A stretch of 64,000 bases of DNA from the NCBI RefSeq assembly GCF_024054555.1, contig NZ_JAMXLY010000009.1, forward strand, positions 20,133 to 84,132, written 5' to 3'. Source of the stretch: Segatella cerevisiae. GTDB lineage: Bacteria; Bacteroidota; Bacteroidia; Bacteroidales; Bacteroidaceae. The notes under the pieces were generated by a model. The model saw only the letters and a list, made by a program, of their open reading frames with translations. It was not told the DNA's origin and did no database searches. A program made the translations under genes and the position numbers. Shown here piece by piece: positions 41,013 to 51,300 of this stretch (positions are counted from its first letter, which is position 1; each line of letters begins with the position of its first letter).

Positions 41013-43457
41013 ATGAGAGAACAAATAGATTGTTTTGTACCACATGCAATGCCTCAGTTGTCTGAAGCGACACTGAAAGCCTTATCCGATGACCCAATAG
41101 TTCGTCGCGTCATAGTGGAAGACGAAGGTTGTGATGTTTCAGGATTCGTTGCCTCTTCTGAGGCAATCCGTCAGATCGAAAGCAAGACAGAGGCAGACTA
41201 TGTCCTCCTCTGTACTGAGCCGGCACCTTTGTCCCTCGGGCAGAATGCGCTCCGAAGGCTGGTGGCTGTAGCTTGTGACAGTGGTGCAGCTATGGTTTAC
41301 AGTGATCGTTATTCTATGGTGGGAGGGCATCGTGTCAATCATCCTTCCATCGACTATCAGTTGGGTAGTGTCAGGGATGATTTTGATTTCGGTTCTCTGC
41401 TGTTGATCCGCTCTTCGAAACTTCATGCTTATATTTCAGACCGTTCTTCTGATGCGTCTGCCAAGGATTATCAGTATGCTGCCCTTTATGATCTCCGACT
41501 CTTTCTGAGTCGTGAGGGCGGGAACCTTTTCCATCTGAATGAATACCTCTATACTGAGGAAGAGTTGGACGACCGCAAGAGTGGAGAGAAACAGTTTGAC
41601 TATGTCAATCCCAAAAATCGTGCGGTCCAGTTGGAGATGGAGCAGGCAGTGACCGCCCATCTCGGGAAAATCGGGGCATTGATAGACCCTTATAAGAATA
41701 AGCGGCCGGATTTCGACCATGCGGAATTCAAGAATGAGGCTTCTGTCATCATCCCTGTTTTCAACCGTGAGAAGACCATTGCCGATGCTGTCAAAAGTGC
41801 ATTGAATCAGGAAACGTCCTTCAAATATAATGTGATCGTGGTCAACAACCACTCGACTGACCGTACAGGAGAGATCCTGGATGAACTCTTACGTTCTGAG
41901 CAGTCTTCACAGGGAGCATCGAACGGCCGTCTGGTGCTCATCGTTCCTCATCGCACCGATTTGGGTATCGGGGGTTGCTGGAATGAAGCTGTCAACAGTG
42001 AGGCGTGTGGCCGTTTTGCCATGCAGTTGGATTCTGATGATCTCTATTCATCACCTCATACCGTCCAACGCATTGTGGACACTTTCCGCAGGGAAGGAAC
42101 TGCGATGGTTATCGGTTCATACAGAATGTGTGATTTCAATCTTCACACCTTGCCTCCAGGGTTGATCGACCATGGAGAGTGGACGGATCAGAATGGCTGC
42201 AACAACGCTTTGCGGGTGAACGGCCTGGGATCTCCACGGGCATTCTTCACCCCTGCTATCCGTGAGATAGGTTTCCCGAATACCAGTTATGGCGAGGATT
42301 ATGCTGTGGGCTTGATCTTCAGTCGCCATTACAGGATAGGCAGGATCTTTGATGAACTCTATCTCTGTCGCAGATGGGGCGGAAACAGTGACGCCAATCT
42401 GAGCGTAGAGAAAACGAATGCGAATAACTTATATAAGGACCGTCTCAGGACACTTGAGATCTCTGCCCGCCAACAGTTGAATGCCCATCCCTCTACATCA
42501 GAGGAAAAAAAAAGCCTGGTAGATTTTTTTGAGCGCCAACTCACAGTCTGGCCGACGGTGAGGAAACGCTACCAAGATTTGAGCAACGTACAGACGAAAG
42601 TCTTGGATACTGACGTCCGTCTGCAGTTCAATCCTGCAAGGATCGTGTCCACAGGCGCAAAGATAGATCAGAGCACACTCGCCCAACGGCCTTGTTTCCT
42701 CTGTGCCGAGAATCGTCCGGAGGAGCAGATGGAACTTCCTCAGGATAATGACTTCGAACTGTTGATCAATCCGTATCCTATCCTGCCGGTTCATTTCACT
42801 CTTCCGAAAAGGGAGCATCAGCCTCAGAGAATATCAGTTTGTTATGCTGAGATGCACCGCCTGCTTGAGAAATATGCCGGACTGATGGTCTTCTACAATG
42901 GCCCTGAGTGTGGCGCTTCAGCACCTGACCATGCCCACTTACAGGCTGGGACAAGCGGAGTGATCCCTCTGCAAATTAATTGGAAAGAGTTGAGTGCCAA
43001 GAGTGAGCCGGTGGTAAAGTTGAATGCAGAAGAAGGAATCAGTATATGCCAGGATTTCATTGTCCCGTTCTTCATCATTCGGAGCAGGAGTGCGGAAAGC
43101 GATGATCGTCTCTTTGCCCAACTCTACAAAGCTCTCGCCGGCATCAGATCATGTGGCTCGGGCACATCACATCCGGAGCCGATGATGAATATCGTTTCAT
43201 GGAAGGACGGAGAGGACTATATCTCCGTTGTCATTCCGAGAAGGAAGCATCGCCCTGAGTGCTATTTCGCTACCGGAGAAAAGCAGTTCTTGGTATCCCC
43301 GGGGGCTCTGGATATGTCAGGGCTGATCATTACGCCCCGGAAAGAGGACTTTGAGAAACTTACGCTGGAGAAGGCTTCTGACATTCTCAAAGAATGCGGA
43401 GAAACGGATGAAGATATGGCAACAGTAGTCACTCTATTGCGGAAGAATAGCAAATAG
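41013..43457 (+). CDS. Fusion of a GT2-type glycosyltransferase and a C-terminal HIT-like nucleotidyltransferase (DUF4922-type) domain
   Basis: An 814-residue cytosolic protein. Residues 1-235 are an unrecognised domain with a sugar-nucleotide-transferase look. 240-490 is a family 2 glycosyltransferase domain (VIIPVFNREKTIADAVKSAL; VVNNHSTDRT; DxD motif D340-S-D342-D343). From about 570, a DUF4922-type domain resembles GalT/HIT-fold nucleotidylyltransferases or phosphorylases: PCFLCAENRPEEQ, NPYPILPVHFTLP and the HxHxQ motif at H640-A-H642-L-Q644. The gene lies 8 bp before the SpoIID-like gene and upstream of an AmpG-like permease, suggesting a role in murein-sugar handling, which is inference. 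It has no signal peptide. Confidence 0.7.
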   Translation: MREQIDCFVPHAMPQLSEATLKALSDDPIVRRVIVEDEGCDVSGFVASSEAIRQIESKTEADYVLLCTEPAPLSLGQNALRRLVAVACDSGAAMVYSDRYSMVGGHRVNHPSIDYQLGSVRDDFDFGSLLLIRSSKLHAYISDRSSDASAKDYQYAALYDLRLFLSREGGNLFHLNEYLYTEEELDDRKSGEKQFDYVNPKNRAVQLEMEQAVTAHLGKIGALIDPYKNKRPDFDHAEFKNEASVIIPVFNREKTIADAVKSALNQETSFKYNVIVVNNHSTDRTGEILDELLRSEQSSQGASNGRLVLIVPHRTDLGIGGCWNEAVNSEACGRFAMQLDSDDLYSSPHTVQRIVDTFRREGTAMVIGSYRMCDFNLHTLPPGLIDHGEWTDQNGCNNALRVNGLGSPRAFFTPAIREIGFPNTSYGEDYAVGLIFSRHYRIGRIFDELYLCRRWGGNSDANLSVEKTNANNLYKDRLRTLEISARQQLNAHPSTSEEKKSLVDFFERQLTVWPTVRKRYQDLSNVQTKVLDTDVRLQFNPARIVSTGAKIDQSTLAQRPCFLCAENRPEEQMELPQDNDFELLINPYPILPVHFTLPKREHQPQRISVCYAEMHRLLEKYAGLMVFYNGPECGASAPDHAHLQAGTSGVIPLQINWKELSAKSEPVVKLNAEEGISICQDFIVPFFIIRSRSAESDDRLFAQLYKALAGIRSCGSGTSHPEPMMNIVSWKDGEDYISVVIPRRKHRPECYFATGEKQFLVSPGALDMSGLIITPRKEDFEKLTLEKASDILKECGETDEDMATVVTLLRKNSK

Positions 43458-43465
43458 GAGATTTC

Positions 43466-44818
43466 ATGGACAAGACTTTTTCTACTCTAATCGTTACCGG
43501 ACATCATGAGCCGGATGTGACTGTCGGCATTGTTTCTGCCACTCGGATGCATTTTGTCCTGAATGACGAGTACGTGATCGATGGCAATGCAGTGACCGGT
43601 GAACAGGACGTGAGTTGTTCTGGAGGAAAGATTCTCTGGCACGGTGAGGCGTATGGCCAACTCGCCTTTATTCCACGGAAACAGACGGCTTCTTTCTCTC
43701 TGGATGACGTGATGATCGGCGTAGGTTTCCATTGGGAGAGGACGGAGACGCAGGTGTTTCAAGGCGCACTCAACTTTGTCATGAACGGGGATAAGTTGTG
43801 CGCCATCAATCAACTGCCTGTCGAGGATTACCTGAAAAGTGTCATCTCGAGTGAGATGAGCGCGACATCTTCATTGGAATTGCTCAAGGCTCATGCAGTC
43901 ATCTCCAGGAGTTGGCTGCTGGCGCAAATGGAAAAGCGACAACTGAACCCTCAGAAGTCTTCTTCGGTAGAACACTCGGAAACTCCTGGAGAGTTGATCA
44001 GGTGGTATGACCGTGATGACCACACGCTCTTCGATGTGTGTGCCGATGACCATTGCCAGCGCTATGAAGGGATCACGCGTGAGACTTCGCCGAATGTAAC
44101 TGAAGCCATACGCCTGACTAGAGGAATGATTCTGGTCGATGACGGAAAGATCTGCGATGCCCGTTTTTCAAAATGCTGCGGTGGCGTAACGGAAGAATTT
44201 CAATATTGTTGGGAGGATACCCCAAAGTCCTATTTGACAGCCGTCCGGGATACGGCAGATGAACATTCTGACTTCCCTGACCTGACAGTTGAAGTTGAGG
44301 CTGACAAGTGGATCCGTTCTCAGCCCCCCGCATTCTGCAACACCCATGACCCGAAAATATTAGGTCAGGTGCTGAATGACTATGATCAGGAGACGAAAGA
44401 CTTTTACCGTTGGAAGGTCGAATATACCCAGCAACAACTCCAGAAACTGATCTCGGACAAGTTACACATGGACTTTGGAGACATCAAAGACCTGCAACCG
44501 GTGCAGAGAGGCAGAAGCGGGCGCCTGTCGAAATTGAAGATCGTCGGTACCAAACGCACGCTGATCATTGGCAAAGAACTCGAGATCAGACGGACTTTAA
44601 GTCCCAGCCACTTGTACAGTTCGGCTTTCGTGGTAGACCGATTGGATCCGGACGACAAAGGTATTCCTGCCCGTTTCATCATTCTGGGCGCAGGCTGGGG
44701 ACATGGCGTCGGACTCTGTCAGATCGGCGCTGCCGTGATGGGCGAGAAAGGTTATCCCTACGATCAGATCCTGCTCCATTATTACCGGGATGCAGAGCTG
44801 TTGAAAGTCTATTCCTGA
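43466..44818 (+). CDS. SpoIID/LytB domain protein without signal peptide
   Basis: 450 residues. The SpoIID/LytB (amidase-enhancer, peptidoglycan-glycan-cleaving) core is clear: NQLPVEDYLKSVISSEMSATSS, AVISRSWLL, and the C-terminal GAGWGHGVGLCQIGA motif, where family members usually have SQxGA. The central segment DVCADDHCQRYEG ... FSKCCGGVTEEF matches the loop of Bacteroidota members. The N-terminus (MDKTFSTLIVTGHHE) has no hydrophobic signal, so the protein should stay in the cytosol. Its neighbours are a GT2/HIT fusion (8 bp) and an AmpG-like transporter, which could bring its substrates in. Confidence 0.85.
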   Translation: MDKTFSTLIVTGHHEPDVTVGIVSATRMHFVLNDEYVIDGNAVTGEQDVSCSGGKILWHGEAYGQLAFIPRKQTASFSLDDVMIGVGFHWERTETQVFQGALNFVMNGDKLCAINQLPVEDYLKSVISSEMSATSSLELLKAHAVISRSWLLAQMEKRQLNPQKSSSVEHSETPGELIRWYDRDDHTLFDVCADDHCQRYEGITRETSPNVTEAIRLTRGMILVDDGKICDARFSKCCGGVTEEFQYCWEDTPKSYLTAVRDTADEHSDFPDLTVEVEADKWIRSQPPAFCNTHDPKILGQVLNDYDQETKDFYRWKVEYTQQQLQKLISDKLHMDFGDIKDLQPVQRGRSGRLSKLKIVGTKRTLIIGKELEIRRTLSPSHLYSSAFVVDRLDPDDKGIPARFIILGAGWGHGVGLCQIGAAVMGEKGYPYDQILLHYYRDAELLKVYS

Positions 44819-44907
44819 AAGGTCGGATGCCGGAGCGAATGAATGTAAAACCTTCTATGACTGAGATAGCCTGAATACCCCTTCAAACTATCCGAAATCT
44901 AAATGAT

Positions 44908-46248
44908 ATGGAGATGAAAGACCAAATACGAAATCTTGCGGCTAAGCATAATTCTGCCAGACCTTGGACATGGGTGCCTTCCCTTTATTTTGCCGAAGGA
45001 TTGCCCTACGTGACCGTCATGACCATTTCCATTATTCTTTACAAGCAATTGGGATTGAGCAATGCTTGGATCACCTTCTATACGTCCTGGCTCTATCTGC
45101 CTTGGGTCATCAAACCTTTCTGGCGACCGCTTATTGAACTGGCCAAGACCAAACGCTGGTGGATAGAGGCGATGGAACTTTTGATCGGGGCCTCATTTGG
45201 AGGAGTTGCCTTTACGATCCCTACAGCTTTCTGGTTGCAAGGCTCTCTTTTCTTTTTCTGGGTGATGGCTTTCTCGAGTGCAACGCATACTGCTGCAGCC
45301 GATGATTTTTATATGCAGGGGTTAGACGAGCATGGGCAGGTTTGTTTCTCAGGTATCCGTTCTACATTCTATCGTATCGCCACGATTTTCGGTCAAGGTG
45401 TCCTCGTGATGATTGCAGGCAATCTGCAGGTGATCTTTCGGAATGATATCCAATATTCCTGGAGTCTGCTCTTCTATGGCGTCATGGGACTTTTCCTGAT
45501 GTTATGGATCTGGCATAATTATGTCCTTCCTCATCCTGAAGAAGAGAGGTCAAGCAAGGTGAGTCTGTCCGGAATAGGGAAGGGTCTCAAGAAGACATTC
45601 GTCACTTTTTTCACAAAGTATTCTTTGGGGCAAGTGATTTCGGGACTGTTTTTCATATTGCTTTATTGTGTTCCTCAAGGTTTCATGTTCAAAGTCTCGG
45701 CTTTGTTCCTGATAGATGCCCCTCACAATGGAGGTTTGGGACTTTCTCCCCAGGAGTACGGATTGGTGCAGGGAACAGTGGGTGTCATAGGACTGACCTT
45801 GGGAGGTCTGCTGGGCGGATACTGTGCAGGTAGGGATGGTTTGAAGAAATGGCTGTGGCCGATGGTCTTCGCTGCGACACTGCCCAATCTGCTGTATGTC
45901 TATCTGAGTTATGCCCTGCCTTCGAGTTTTACGGTTATCAATGTCTGTGTGTTCTTTGATCAACTCGGTTACGGGTTTGGCTTTACGGCTTATTTGCTCT
46001 ATATGATCTATTATAGTCGGGGTCAACTCAAGAGTAGTCATTATACGTTGTGTTCGGCCTTGATGGCCTTGTCCCTGATGATTCCCGGTCTTTTTGCCGG
46101 GGCTTGTCAAGAGTTGGTAGGGTATCGTCATTTCTTTATCATTATCGTCTTCTCAAGTTTGCTTCTCTTCATCGTTTCGGCATTCATCAAACTCGACCCT
46201 GAGTTTGGTAAGAAAAGGGAAGAAGAGAAAGAGCAGGAAGAAGAGTGA
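44908..46248 (+). CDS. ampG: AmpG-like MFS permease
   Basis: A 446-residue major-facilitator protein with 12 predicted transmembrane helices. The N-terminal segment PSLYFAEGLPYVTVMTISII and YTSWLYLPWVIKPFWRP match AmpG permeases, which import 1,6-anhydro-muropeptides from the periplasm. The acidic/Lys C-terminal tail (KKREEEKEQEEE) is cytosolic. It follows the SpoIID-like gene (89 bp), and ends before a bidirectional terminator. Alternative: another MFS sugar transporter of the same subfamily. Confidence 0.85.
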   Translation: MEMKDQIRNLAAKHNSARPWTWVPSLYFAEGLPYVTVMTISIILYKQLGLSNAWITFYTSWLYLPWVIKPFWRPLIELAKTKRWWIEAMELLIGASFGGVAFTIPTAFWLQGSLFFFWVMAFSSATHTAAADDFYMQGLDEHGQVCFSGIRSTFYRIATIFGQGVLVMIAGNLQVIFRNDIQYSWSLLFYGVMGLFLMLWIWHNYVLPHPEEERSSKVSLSGIGKGLKKTFVTFFTKYSLGQVISGLFFILLYCVPQGFMFKVSALFLIDAPHNGGLGLSPQEYGLVQGTVGVIGLTLGGLLGGYCAGRDGLKKWLWPMVFAATLPNLLYVYLSYALPSSFTVINVCVFFDQLGYGFGFTAYLLYMIYYSRGQLKSSHYTLCSALMALSLMIPGLFAGACQELVGYRHFFIIIVFSSLLLFIVSAFIKLDPEFGKKREEEKEQEEE

Positions 46249-46350
46249 GTGCAAGTAAAGGCTATCTTCGTTTCATAGGCTGATACTGCCATTGTTGAGA
46301 AATGAAGATAAGGTTGTCTGTCTTTCTCCTTATATGAATGAGTAGACCAT

Positions 46351-46388
46351 AAAAAAAACAGGTATATCCGGATTGGATACACCTGTTT
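46351..46388 (-). terminator. Terminator of the SusCD operon
   Basis: Minus strand AAACAGGTGTATCC / GGATATACCTGTTT followed by eight T; one mismatch in the stem. It also lies after the convergent ampG gene. Confidence 0.85.
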
Positions 46389-46420
46389 AAAAGAGAGTTT
46401 ATGAAATCAGCTCGAATTGT

Positions 46421-48388
46421 TTATTTGATATAGCCATAGTATTCATCATCCGTAGAACAAGCCCACCATACAGGACAAGACCAGATCGCATCTTTCATAG
46501 CTAACTTGTTGGATGCCTCCAGTTGTGACAAGTTATAACTGCTTTCGATAGAACTCTGTTGGAATCTTTGGAACCAGTAAGTCAGGTCTGAAGGAGATTG
46601 GCCGGTGATCTTGTTGGTGGCCGTAAACTCAGCAGGTCTCTTATAGTCAGGGTAGACGACACCGAAGTTGCCTACGTTTCCTGCACTGTAATTGAAGCGC
46701 CGCATATCATTCCAAACCTCCAAGTTGATTCCCAAGGCGATCGTCTTCTGTCTCATGATGTCCGCCATCGTCAAGTTGGACGCATCCTGGCACACCGCCT
46801 TACTGCTCATGTAAGCGGCAATGTCGCCGTCGTTCATCGGCATCTCATCAGGATTCGTGCTGCCTGCAGATTTCCATTCATTCAAACGGGTCTGCATTCT
46901 GTCGAAGTTTGCCTGTATGCCCTCTTTATATGCTGCTAAAGCCTTAGCCTTGTCGCCCATACGGAAATAAACCTCGGCCTTGATAAAGCACATTTCAGAG
47001 TAAGTCAGTAAGTCCGTATCAGAATTCGGACGAGCATAGAATGTTCCGGTACCTCCTATAAAGTCATAGCCCGATGCAGGATAATAGCACAAATCCGTGG
47101 CACTTCTTCCACTTGTCGAAAGACTGTTGCTTCGCATATTCACGTAAAGCGTATCTCCGGCACGCCGGTAGTCTGTCGTATTGCAATAGGCGGATCCCGG
47201 AGCATAGGTGACAGTCACCTTACTTCCCGATACCGAGACCGGATGAATCTTCCGCATGGCAGTGACAAAGGTGTTGAGTGCCGTCGCGTCACTGATGTCG
47301 TAAGTCAGGTTGACGGCAGCAGAGGTGGCATAACTGGCATTGACCGGGCCGCCATTCTGTCTGATATCGGAATTCATCATGTCAACTCCTGCATCCCTTG
47401 ACCAACCATAACTCAGGACCTTTCCGGTCTTGTTCAAGGCGATGTCCTTCATCATCGCAGGTACGAGTTTGCTCATACGAGGGTCGATAATCCCTGATCC
47501 TCCAGTAAACTGATTGGTCAGTAAATTGATGTACCATCTGGTCTCCCTTTGGGTAGAGCCGTAAGCGGTATAATCCCAAACAGAGGAAGTTTGGTAAGGA
47601 TCGCCAACTGTGAAATTGGTCTCATCACCGTCTACATTATAGTTCTTTACAGACGTGTTGTCATCATTGGACTGTGGTCCCTTTTCCAATGCATCCAGAA
47701 TATCCTGAGGTTTGAACAGGTCAGACTTTTTGGATAGACGCAGCATATAGCGGGCCTTTAGCCCATAGCACAATTTCAACCATTTGTCCTTGTCACCTTC
47801 GTTCCAGATGTCTCCGTCAGAGAATTTGGTTGCCGAAGCCGGTTGCTCTTTCTGAAAATAAGTAATTGCCGAGTCAAGACAATCCATACATTGATAGTAG
47901 ATCTTCTTTCCGTCATCATAACCGGGGTTGGTCTTTCCGGTAAAAGCTTCAGACATCGGACTCTCACCGTAGAGGTCGAGCATGGTCATAAAACTCATGG
48001 CCTTCAGGCAGAATCCTGCTCCTTCATAGGAATAAGCATTCTCTTCCTTTGCCCGGTTGATCATAGGGTCTATATTTACTCCGGCACCCAGATAAATGTT
48101 CTGATAGACAGTGACAGAGACAACTTGGGTCGGATTCCATGCAGCCAGGAGACCGGCGCTGCTGGCGGTGGATGTTTGGGTGAGCAGTCCTGCGATCGTG
48201 CACGCCCTCATACTGGCACAGCCCCAGGCATAGGTATAGTAGTTTTCTATCCAAGGCAGGCGCTCTTTGATGGCTGCATTTTCTGATGTCGGGTTGTCAG
48301 GGTCAGTATTGACATCCAGATAGTTGTTACATGAAGCGGCTGTGGATAAGATAAAAGCGCCGAATAGTATATACTTTATTATTTTCAT
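46421..48388 (-). CDS. SusD/RagB-family nutrient-binding lipoprotein
   Basis: About 655 residues from the ATG at 48388, which opens a lipoprotein signal peptide (lipobox STAASC); the frame upstream extends into the SusC gene without signal features. The protein is of the SusD-like type 2 group (NYLDVNTDPDNPT near the N-terminus, TPR-like helices such as CFIKAEVYFRMGDKAKALAAY, and RQKTIALGINLEVWNDMRRFNY near the C-terminus). It caps the SusC channel at the cell surface and binds a glycan or other oligomer. The partner susC gene ends 11 bp upstream. No glycosidase is in the cluster, so the substrate is unknown. Confidence 0.93.
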   Translation of the reverse strand: MKIIKYILFGAFILSTAASCNNYLDVNTDPDNPTSENAAIKERLPWIENYYTYAWGCASMRACTIAGLLTQTSTASSAGLLAAWNPTQVVSVTVYQNIYLGAGVNIDPMINRAKEENAYSYEGAGFCLKAMSFMTMLDLYGESPMSEAFTGKTNPGYDDGKKIYYQCMDCLDSAITYFQKEQPASATKFSDGDIWNEGDKDKWLKLCYGLKARYMLRLSKKSDLFKPQDILDALEKGPQSNDDNTSVKNYNVDGDETNFTVGDPYQTSSVWDYTAYGSTQRETRWYINLLTNQFTGGSGIIDPRMSKLVPAMMKDIALNKTGKVLSYGWSRDAGVDMMNSDIRQNGGPVNASYATSAAVNLTYDISDATALNTFVTAMRKIHPVSVSGSKVTVTYAPGSAYCNTTDYRRAGDTLYVNMRSNSLSTSGRSATDLCYYPASGYDFIGGTGTFYARPNSDTDLLTYSEMCFIKAEVYFRMGDKAKALAAYKEGIQANFDRMQTRLNEWKSAGSTNPDEMPMNDGDIAAYMSSKAVCQDASNLTMADIMRQKTIALGINLEVWNDMRRFNYSAGNVGNFGVVYPDYKRPAEFTATNKITGQSPSDLTYWFQRFQQSSIESSYNLSQLEASNKLAMKDAIWSCPVWWACSTDDEYYGYIK

Positions 48389-48399
48389 AATAGTTTTCT

Positions 48400-51300
48400 T
48401 TAGAATGTAATATTGATGCCGAACGAGAAGCCGGCTGTAGAAGGAACACCGCAATAGTCTATGCCGGAGGAGCCTGAACCGCCTGTGCCTGAACCGGCTG
48501 CGCTGACTTCCGGATCAAGTCCTTTGTAGTTGGTGATCAGAAGAAGGTTGGTTCCGGTCAGTGTGGCTACTAATCCCTTGATGATATGCTGGCTCTTCAG
48601 GAGGTCCTTGAAATCATAAGACAAGGAAATGGAACGTAGTCTGATCCAATTTGTCTTGGTGATGAAGTTGTCTGCATTCAAACAATAATTCTGCCAGTAC
48701 TGCTGGATCATATAGTCTCCTGATTTTGTGGCACCATTGACTACATAGTTCTTCCCGGACTCATAAGTGTAGCTTACGTCTTTACCGGTAGTACTGGAAA
48801 CACCATTTACAGTGACCTGTTTCCGATCCAGGGTCTTCGTGCTGAGGCCGTTGCTGATCAGGTAATATTCAGTTCCGTTATAGATATCTCCCCCTAATCT
48901 CAAATCGAGCAGGAAGGAAAGGTTGAAGTTCTTATAAGTCAAACTGTTGTTCAGTCCTCCTATCATCTTCGGTTCACGGTTTCCTACGATGTTCGTCGTC
49001 ACCTTACTGTCTTCGTAAAGTCCCGTCGTTTCGTCTACAATGTAGTGGTCTTTGCCATCACCGCCTTTTGCCGTAAGAAACTGGTCACCTGTCAAGCCTT
49101 GGAAATAACCGTTGGGGATAGAACCGGCTTTGGCTCCACCTACTTGAGCGTCAGTTACGTAAAATACGCCTACACCGTCTATGAACTTCCCCAGTCGGCC
49201 TCTGTTGCCGGATAGACTCAAGGTCGTTTCCCATTGAAAATTATTTGTCATGATCGGTTTTCCTGTTATGGCCAATTCCATACCTTTATTGGTGACAGAA
49301 CCGCCGTTGAGCGTCAGGAAGATATAACCGGTAGACTGTGTCAGACGAGGAGAACAGATCTGATTTCTGGTCTTGGTATAATAGTAGGTATAGTCAACAC
49401 TTAAACGGTCATTGAAGAAATGCAATTCTGTTCCAAGTTCGTTAGCTGTCTGAATTTCAGGTTTCAGGTCATAACTTCCTCCCGTCCAGTTGTTGCCCAG
49501 GGCGAGTTTGCCGCCATTGACAGTCGCTACAGGCCACAAGTAAAAACTCGTGGAATAGGGATCAGCATCCTTTCCGACTTGAGCCCATGAAGCACGAATC
49601 TTGCCGAACGAAAGAATATTGTTCTTGGGGAGCAGTTCTGAAAATACAAAACTCCCCGATACAGAAGGATAAAAATAGGAGCGGTTTTTAACTGGCAATG
49701 TCGAGGACCAGTCATTGCGCCCTGAAACGGTCAGGTAAGCCAAACTTTTGTAGGAGGCGCGGAACTCACCGTAAACACCGACCAGGCGCTTCCGGATGGT
49801 CTGGTCTCTCAGGAACTGATCAGCAGTGGCAATATTACTGAAACTGATTACTCCGGGTGAAACGAAATCGTATCCCCAATCCGTATTGTTCAGTATTTTG
49901 GTGCTTTCAGTAGTTGTACCCAGCAGGAGATTGAAATCAAAATCACCAAAGGTTTTGTTCATGTTGGACATGACGTTGGTCGAGATATATTGGTAATCTT
50001 CCCGACTCTTGCTGAGGAATCCGTTCTGGTATTTCTCCAGCAAGGCGCCACCGGGGGCCTCATACGTATAGGAGTTGGTCGTATACTTATCAATACCCGT
50101 CCTGGCTGTGATGTTCCACCAAGGCGTCAGTTTCAGTTCGGCATACAGTGATCCTGTGAAGCGTGACGTCTCATCGGTCATTTTGTTCTTGTTCAAGATC
50201 CAGTACGGGTTTTCTACGTCATCCTGCAAGTCCTGAAGGCCTTCGAACATCCGGTATTTTGAGCCGTCATCATTCAGATAATGCTTCATGTCATCACTGG
50301 GAGACCAGCCATAGACAGCTTCCAAAGCACCGTTTCCGCCTTGTCCGGAAATACCTCCTGCCGTGAGGGTCTTTTTCGTGTTGGCCTGGGAATAGGCTAC
50401 TCCGGCACCGACAGTCAGGAAGTCACCATATTTCTGTTCTCCGTTGAAACGGAATGTGGTCTTCTTGAAATCGGTCGTCGGGATGATACCTGTCTGATCA
50501 TAATTGGATCCGGAAACATAGAAGTTGTTGTTCTTGCCTCCACCTGATACACTTACGCTGTTATCAAAGATGTTTCCACCCTGAAAGAAATCACCTAGGT
50601 TATCATACGATTTTCCATCGATCTCCTTTCCCCATGACTGGGTCGTGTAGTCGCTGAAGGTACCTGCCTCATTGTAATAGCCTCGGCCATAGGTCTTCTG
50701 TATATCCGGCAGGCGGTTTGCCCACGAATAGGTATACTTGCTGTCTACATTTACACGTACAGTGCCCTCTTTACCTTTTTTCGTCGTGATGATGATGACG
50801 CCGTTTCCGGCACGTGAACCATAAAGGGCAGCAGCGGCGGCACCTTTAAGGACAGATATGTTTTCAATATCCTCAGGGTTGATATCCATCACACGGTTGC
50901 TGAAGGTCGTAGCGGTCTTTGTTACACCGTCAGTGGCTGAATTGCCGCTGTTGACGGTAGAGTTGTCATAGATGATCCCATCGACAACGAACAGAGGTTG
51001 GTTGTCTCGGGTTTCACTTGCAGAGTTACCGCCACGGATCACAATATTAGAGCCGGCTCCTGCAGAACCGCCCGACTGCGTGATGTTCAATCCCGGTATT
51101 TTGCCGTCAAGGGAGTTGATGACGTTAGTGGATTTGTTCTTTAATAGTTCCGCGGAGTTCATATCCGAAACGGAATAGCCCAATGCTTTCCGGTCTTTCT
51201 TGATTCCCATTGCCGTCACGACGACTTCATTCAGGGAATGGGAGTTTTCTTCAAGGACGATCTTGTAACTTGAAGCATTTGTTATAGTGACCTTTTTGTC

